Of a stretch of 10,168 bases of DNA, positions 7,042 to 10,168 are shown piece by piece. The position numbers and the translations under genes are program-made. The DNA is from an uncultured Erysipelotrichaceae bacterium (GTDB lineage: Bacteria > Bacillota_I > Bacilli_A > RF39 > UBA660): positions 1 through 10,168 of the forward strand of contig CACXCK010000107.1 in the NCBI GenBank assembly GCA_902766135.1. The letters are read 5' to 3'. The notes beneath the pieces were generated by a model. It was given only the letters and a program-made list of their open reading frames with translations. It ran no database searches and was not told where the DNA came from. Within the stretch, counting starts at the first letter, position 1. Every line of letters begins with the position of its first letter.

Positions 7042-7521
7042 TTACTGAACTTCAAATGATTTAGTATTACCATATATATAGAAAAATTTAAAATCAAAGA
7101 TATTACTTATAATTGGAATTTGTAAATTAATCTTAGTAACAATTTTATAATACTTTTTAGGTTTTATATCAGTAGTATTATCCGCATTTTTTAATGTACT
7201 AATACTACTAAGAGACTTACTTTGATTTTGATCTAAATAATCCATCTCACAAGCACAATATAATTCATTTATAGATTGATATCCAGCTGGACAATTTAGA
7301 GAATGATCAGTAGCATATCCTAAAGTACGAGCGTATTCAATAATATCCTCTTGACATTTACCCACACAAACTCCATCATAATCATCATATAATGAAATAA
7401 TTTTATCCTTCATTCTAAAAGCTTTGGTATAGTTAACATTAAATGCCATATACCCTAAAGCAACAACAATAAATACTACAATAATAACTAAAGTAACAGT
7501 ACCTCCCATAGCATCACGCAT
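7042..7521 (-). CDS. TadE/F-like pseudopilin 2, cysteine-rich
   Basis: This 159-residue protein has a very short polar N-terminus (MRDAMGG), one hydrophobic helix (8-28), then an extracytoplasmic domain. It is a paralogue of the gene just upstream: both share 'NY[TS]KAFRMK' right after the helix (30-38), a cysteine cluster (here C52, C56, C77, C89, C91), and a C-terminal strand-rich pattern (KIVTKINLQIPIISNIF... YGNT). This plan, one N-terminal helix followed by a small domain ending in paired strands, fits TadE/TadF-type pseudopilins of Tad systems, though no family signature is decisive. ATG 7521 is preceded by GAGGTAGGTGG, and the gap to the previous stop is only eight bases. It has an insertion of polar residues (about 97-120, DQNQSKSLSSIS...) not present in the paralogue. 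Confidence 0.75.
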   Translation of the reverse strand: MRDAMGGTVTLVIIVVFIVVALGYMAFNVNYTKAFRMKDKIISLYDDYDGVCVGKCQEDIIEYARTLGYATDHSLNCPAGYQSINELYCACEMDYLDQNQSKSLSSISTLKNADNTTDIKPKKYYKIVTKINLQIPIISNIFDFKFFYIYGNTKSFEVQ

Positions 7522-7529
7522 AAATCCAC

Positions 7530-7970
7530 CTACCTCTTTATAACTCTTGTATCACCATGGACTTGAAAAAAAGAAAGCCCCATAATACGATTAATAATTG
7601 GTATATTAATATCAACTTGCGTAACAATCGTATAAATTCTATTATTACCAGAACTACTTACTAGCTCTTTATAGCAAAATAGAGAATCACTATTTACATA
7701 AAGATTCCCTGAATCACAATGTAATAAAGCTGTAGGAGCATAACCGATGCTTTTGGCACCATCCATTATTTTATTACGACAATCAGTATTTCCATTTGCT
7801 TTATCTGAAAAGCAACCATATCCTTCATATCTTTCAATATTAGAAATAACAATGTTTTTCATTCTAAAAGCTTTAGAATAATTAACAACTAATCCTAAAA
7901 TCCCTTCAATAATAATTAAAAAAACAGCTATTAAAATAATATTTAAAATTCCACCAAAAGCATCTTGCAT
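7530..7970 (-). CDS. TadE/F-like pseudopilin 1, cysteine-containing
   Basis: This 146-residue protein starts MQDAFGG, followed directly by a hydrophobic helix (8-29), then NYSKAFRMKN (30-39) and an extracytoplasmic domain with four cysteines (53, 64, 85, 99) and a C-terminal TIVTQVDINIPIINRIM...VHGDTR pattern. It is a tandem paralogue of the next gene. ATG 7970 has AGGGGTGAT upstream, and the stop of the 62-residue gene is 17 bases before it, so it belongs to the same transcript. It likely forms a minor pilin or pseudopilin anchored in the membrane, processed or not, and assembled by the TadB/TadC platform encoded upstream. The pseudopilin assignment is by architecture and context. The receptor or cargo role of the cysteine domain is unknown. 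Confidence 0.75.
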   Translation of the reverse strand: MQDAFGGILNIILIAVFLIIIEGILGLVVNYSKAFRMKNIVISNIERYEGYGCFSDKANGNTDCRNKIMDGAKSIGYAPTALLHCDSGNLYVNSDSLFCYKELVSSSGNNRIYTIVTQVDINIPIINRIMGLSFFQVHGDTRVIKR

Positions 7971-7987
7971 CCTAAATCACCCCTATT

Positions 7988-8176
7988 TTATCTTTCTAAA
8001 ATAACAACACCAGGAGTTGTAGTTGTAGCTGAAGGACCACCAGAGGAAATATTATCCCATTGCGAATTAATAGCCTCTTGAATTCTAGGCCACATAATCC
8101 AAAAAAATCCGATAACTGCAGCAATAGCTATTAAAGTAATAACCGTTAAATTTAATTCACCAGTAGCAGCTTTCAT
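7988..8176 (-). CDS. Small Flp-like pilin candidate
   Basis: This 62-residue protein starts MKAATGELNL, followed by a single hydrophobic helix (about 9-28), an amphipathic stretch WPRIQEAINSQWDNI (29-43), and a short flexible SSGGPSATTTTPG tail. Size and layout match Flp-type (type IVb) pilins. The six-residue leader ending in Gly followed by Glu at +1 resembles a prepilin peptidase site. It lacks the usual Flp Glu-Tyr at +5/+6, so a standard Flp identity is uncertain. ATG 8176 has an AAAGGATGGG site upstream. It is the first gene after a promoter at 8239-8211 and precedes the two pseudopilins, as a major pilin might. Confidence 0.7.
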   Translation of the reverse strand: MKAATGELNLTVITLIAIAAVIGFFWIMWPRIQEAINSQWDNISSGGPSATTTTPGVVILER

Positions 8177-8210
8177 TCAATTATCCCATCCTTTCTTATA
8201 ATACATATCA

Positions 8211-8239
8211 ATTATAACAAATAAATAAATATTTAACAA
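8211..8239 (-). promoter_or_regulatory. Candidate sigma-A promoter for the pseudopilin/TadZ group
   Basis: In the 70-base gap between the TadC-like stop and the small pilin, the minus strand has TTGTTA (8239-8234), a 17-base spacer, and TATAAT (8216-8211) preceded by TGT, giving an extended -10 (TGTTATAAT). The start would fall near 8204, leaving a leader of about 28 bases with the ribosome-binding site. No terminator hairpin precedes it, so read-through from the TadB/TadC genes is also likely. Confidence 0.65.
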
Positions 8240-8246
8240 TACTTTT

Positions 8247-9050
8247 TTAGAACATCATCATCATTGAAATTAAAATAACAAGCATAACACCAACTCCAGT
8301 TACAACAAGCATAACCATAGTTTGACTTTCCATATGATTTAGACGTTCTTTATACTTTGTCTCTCTTGCTTTATTCTGTAAACTAGAAACTGTACGAGAA
8401 AACATCATAAGTCTCTCTTGTTTTCTTTCTTGTGAACCAATACCTAAACGATAAAGAAGTCTCATCATTCTCATAGAATCACGAACTGGATAGGTACTAG
8501 CAAATTCCATATAAGGATCAACTGTAGAATCACCTGAATTAATTCTTTCTACCATTCTTCTAAGTCCTGGTTTAAAAATATCAGGAGCATCTGCAATAGA
8601 TTTACCTATAGCAACAGGTACAGTATAATGTTGTATTAATATCTCCAAACTCTTTAAATAATAAGGTAACATTACATCAATTTCATGTAAATGTTGCTTA
8701 TAATAACTCTTTAATTGAGTATAAGGCATTTTAAATACAACAACACCTACTACTAAAGCAATAACTAAATTTAAGAAAAACTGAGAATTTATAATTTCTG
8801 GTGAATTACTATTTGAAATAGTAAAAGCAAGAACTACTAAAAATGCAACAAATGCATAGGTAACCCGTTTAGAATATAATTGATCTACATCAACATCTTC
8901 TCCATAACGAGCATATACTAAAAACTGATAATCATCTTCTTTCAAAGATTCTAAATACTTTTGATTATCAGCGAAAAATTTATCTTTATCAATCGTATTA
9001 TTATAAACTAATACAAATATAATAATTGCTCCAACAATCAATACTTCCAT
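8247..9050 (-). CDS. tadC: TadC-like type II secretion F-domain platform protein
   Basis: This 267-residue inner-membrane protein is of the T2SSF type, part of the platform that assembles Tad pilins. Hydrophobic segments lie at about 3-17, 64-80, 91-107 and 243-264. The cytoplasmic F domain lies between (about 123-233): HEIDVMLPYYLKSLEILIQ, a long helix, IADAPDIFKPGLRRMVERI, then MRLLYRLGIGSQERKQERL. It ends in a run of methionines (ISMMMMF). The ATG (9050-9048) overlaps the TadB-like stop by one base (TAATG), indicating coupled translation and probable pairing of the two products. A promoter follows its stop. TadC is preferred over TadB because of its second position in the pair and the shorter length; the two are distant paralogues. 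Confidence 0.82.
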   Translation of the reverse strand: MEVLIVGAIIIFVLVYNNTIDKDKFFADNQKYLESLKEDDYQFLVYARYGEDVDVDQLYSKRVTYAFVAFLVVLAFTISNSNSPEIINSQFFLNLVIALVVGVVVFKMPYTQLKSYYKQHLHEIDVMLPYYLKSLEILIQHYTVPVAIGKSIADAPDIFKPGLRRMVERINSGDSTVDPYMEFASTYPVRDSMRMMRLLYRLGIGSQERKQERLMMFSRTVSSLQNKARETKYKERLNHMESQTMVMLVVTGVGVMLVILISMMMMF

Positions 9051-9952
9051 TATTCAGCACCTACATTCTCATTATAATATTTTTCTCCTCTAAGAAGAAA
9101 ATATGTATTTACAATTAAAACCCCATGCATTAATAATTGAATATACCATCTTTGTAGAAGAACTAAATAAGTCTCATTACCTAACAAATATTGTACTAAC
9201 ATAACCATCAAGTATAACATAATACCAAATTGTATGAAATTCTTATGGAAAGAAGCTCTTTCAATACGATCTCGATAAACACTTTCAACAAGCATATCAA
9301 TATCTTGTTGCATGTTTTCCAAAGAATCAGCTGAATTTTGAGCACCTTCTTTAGTAATTTGTAAAAACAATTGATGCATGTTTTTAACAATATAGTATGG
9401 ATATAATTTACTCATATAAGAAAGTGCTTCATCAATGGTACCATTATCATAACTCATACTAATCATTTGCCGAACATCACTAAGTACAGGATCCTCTAAA
9501 ACTCCAGAATTAGCAACACCTTCTAAGGCTTTAACAAAAGATTGTGTTGTAGCAAATTCCATAATAGTATTAGAAGTATAAACTTGTATTTGTTCAAATA
9601 AAAACTCTGAATATGTTTTTTTGCATCTTAAATAAGATAAATAAGGAACAAAAGCAACTGCAATTAATGCATAAACAATACTAATAATTAAATTATAGAA
9701 ATACAAATAAGTAACAACTGCAGCAAAGGAAGCAAATAATGCTACTTGAACTGCATATTGTTTAGGAGTATACTCTTGTCCTAACTGCTTTGTTTTCTCA
9801 CGAACAACTTTAAAAGAATATGGAGCAAAACGATCATATACATTTTGTACTTGAGTAAAAACATATTTACCAACATTTTCACCTTCATAATGCCGATATA
9901 AATATATAAGAACTACAAAACCAATAATAATAAATAATTCAGTCGTATACAT
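9050..9952 (-). CDS. tadB: TadB-like type II secretion F-domain platform protein
   Basis: This 300-residue membrane protein is of the T2SSF type. Hydrophobic segments lie at about 5-20, 66-84, 87-106, 238-257 and 268-287. The cytoplasmic F domain (about 112-235) contains KTYSEFLFEQIQVYTSNTIM, FATTQSFVKALEGVA, DNGTIDEALSYMSKLYP and a long helix SLENMQQDIDML. This is the platform arrangement that works with a TadA/CpaF secretion ATPase, which is not identified in this window but could lie just upstream. The start is ATG 9952 with a near-perfect AAAGGAG six bases upstream. The preceding gene ends 13 bases before the start, and the stop overlaps the TadC-like start by one base. Confidence 0.82.
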   Translation of the reverse strand: MYTTELFIIIGFVVLIYLYRHYEGENVGKYVFTQVQNVYDRFAPYSFKVVREKTKQLGQEYTPKQYAVQVALFASFAAVVTYLYFYNLIISIVYALIAVAFVPYLSYLRCKKTYSEFLFEQIQVYTSNTIMEFATTQSFVKALEGVANSGVLEDPVLSDVRQMISMSYDNGTIDEALSYMSKLYPYYIVKNMHQLFLQITKEGAQNSADSLENMQQDIDMLVESVYRDRIERASFHKNFIQFGIMLYLMVMLVQYLLGNETYLVLLQRWYIQLLMHGVLIVNTYFLLRGEKYYNENVGAE

Positions 9953-9965
9953 AACAATCTCCTTT

Positions 9966-10168
9966 CTATCCTTCTAACCTTGTCAAATTAGCAAAATTAT
10001 TTACAGCTGAAACAGATGGATTAGATTGTTGTACTGAAACAACTACTGGTTGTACTGAAACAGCTGAAGGAACACTTGTTTGACTAACAACAGATTCTTG
10101 CGCAGTAACTAAAGAATTAGTTGGAACTAAGCTAGGAGCAGAAGCTAAAGCAGGAACTGAAGGTGAAA
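9966..10168 (-). CDS. C-terminal end of an unidentified protein with Val/Ser/Pro/Gln-rich tail (partial)
   Basis: An open frame enters from the right edge and ends at TAG 9968-9966, 13 bases before the TadB-like start, whose ribosome-binding site lies in between. The visible ~66 codons are low complexity, dominated by Val, Ser, Pro, Gln and Ala (e.g. SVPALASAPSLVPTNS, VSVQPVVVSVQQSNPS), with a less biased end NNFANLTRLEG. A 14-base direct repeat (10028-10041 and 10049-10062, period 21) underlies the VSVQ repeats. Tad loci usually place the TadA/CpaF ATPase before TadB, so this may be an ATPase with a disordered tail, but no catalytic motif is in view and a surface or regulatory protein is equally possible. 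Confidence 0.7.
   Translation of the reverse strand, partial: SPSVPALASAPSLVPTNSLVTAQESVVSQTSVPSAVSVQPVVVSVQQSNPSVSAVNNFANLTRLEG

Noticed and set aside
9208..9390. Minus-strand ORF of 60 codons
   Set aside because: Shadow frame within the TadB-like gene.
350..9952. Mycoplasma genetic code (UGA = Trp), prompted by mollicute-like T4SS families
   Set aside because: Long ORFs contain no internal TGA, Trp is TGG, and TGA acts as a stop at 2139-2137; read-through there would hit another stop within a few codons.
10028..10062. 14-base direct repeat as an operator or CRISPR-like repeat
   Set aside because: The period of 21 bases stays in frame and encodes a repeated VSVQ motif, so it is explained by protein low complexity.

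Overview
The window is AT-rich (by eye roughly 30% G+C) and every gene I can support lies on the minus strand, so transcription runs from position 10168 down to 1. Codon use, Shine-Dalgarno sequences (AGGAG, GGAG, GAGGTG), sigma-A-type promoters and protein families point to a low-GC Bacillota of the Bacilli/Mollicutes-related kind. UGA is used as a normal stop and does not appear inside the long ORFs, so this is not the mycoplasma code. No relaxase, integrase, coupling ATPase, IS element, tRNA or CRISPR array is visible.

Read in transcription order, the first block is Tad-like (type IVb pilus / type II secretion-like). It holds the C-terminal end of an unidentified protein with a Val/Ser/Pro/Gln-rich tail (10168-9966), a TadB-like and a TadC-like inner-membrane platform protein whose genes overlap as TAATG (9952-8247), then a new promoter. 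That promoter is followed by a 62-residue Flp-like small pilin candidate and two paralogous, cysteine-containing TadE/F-like pseudopilins (8176-7042). A TadZ/CpaE-like protein with a degenerate P-loop (7023-6007) closes the block.

The second block is type IV secretion (T4SS)-like. It starts with a two-helix pilin (5946-5617) that has its own near-consensus promoter and its own intrinsic terminator, so it forms a monocistronic cassette. A second paralogous pilin follows, with a Sec signal peptide and its own promoter lying partly inside that terminator (5538-5149). Then come a 703-residue VirB6/TrbL-like polytopic protein with a large repeat-containing tail (5125-3014), a PrgI-like protein (2995-2666), and a VirB4 ATPase apparently split into two genes joined by an ATGA overlap (2697-2137 and 2140-350). 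The last gene starts at 321 and runs off the left edge.

The notable point is the tight co-linear arrangement of a Tad-type platform with pseudopilins and a Gram-positive T4SS core with duplicated VirB2-like pilins. Either two surface machines are encoded side by side or one composite envelope machine is encoded here. The absence of DNA-processing genes in the window favours a secretion or adhesion role over a simple conjugative element, but the flanks are not visible. Promoter and terminator placement suggests that pilin subunits are made in excess over the machine components.
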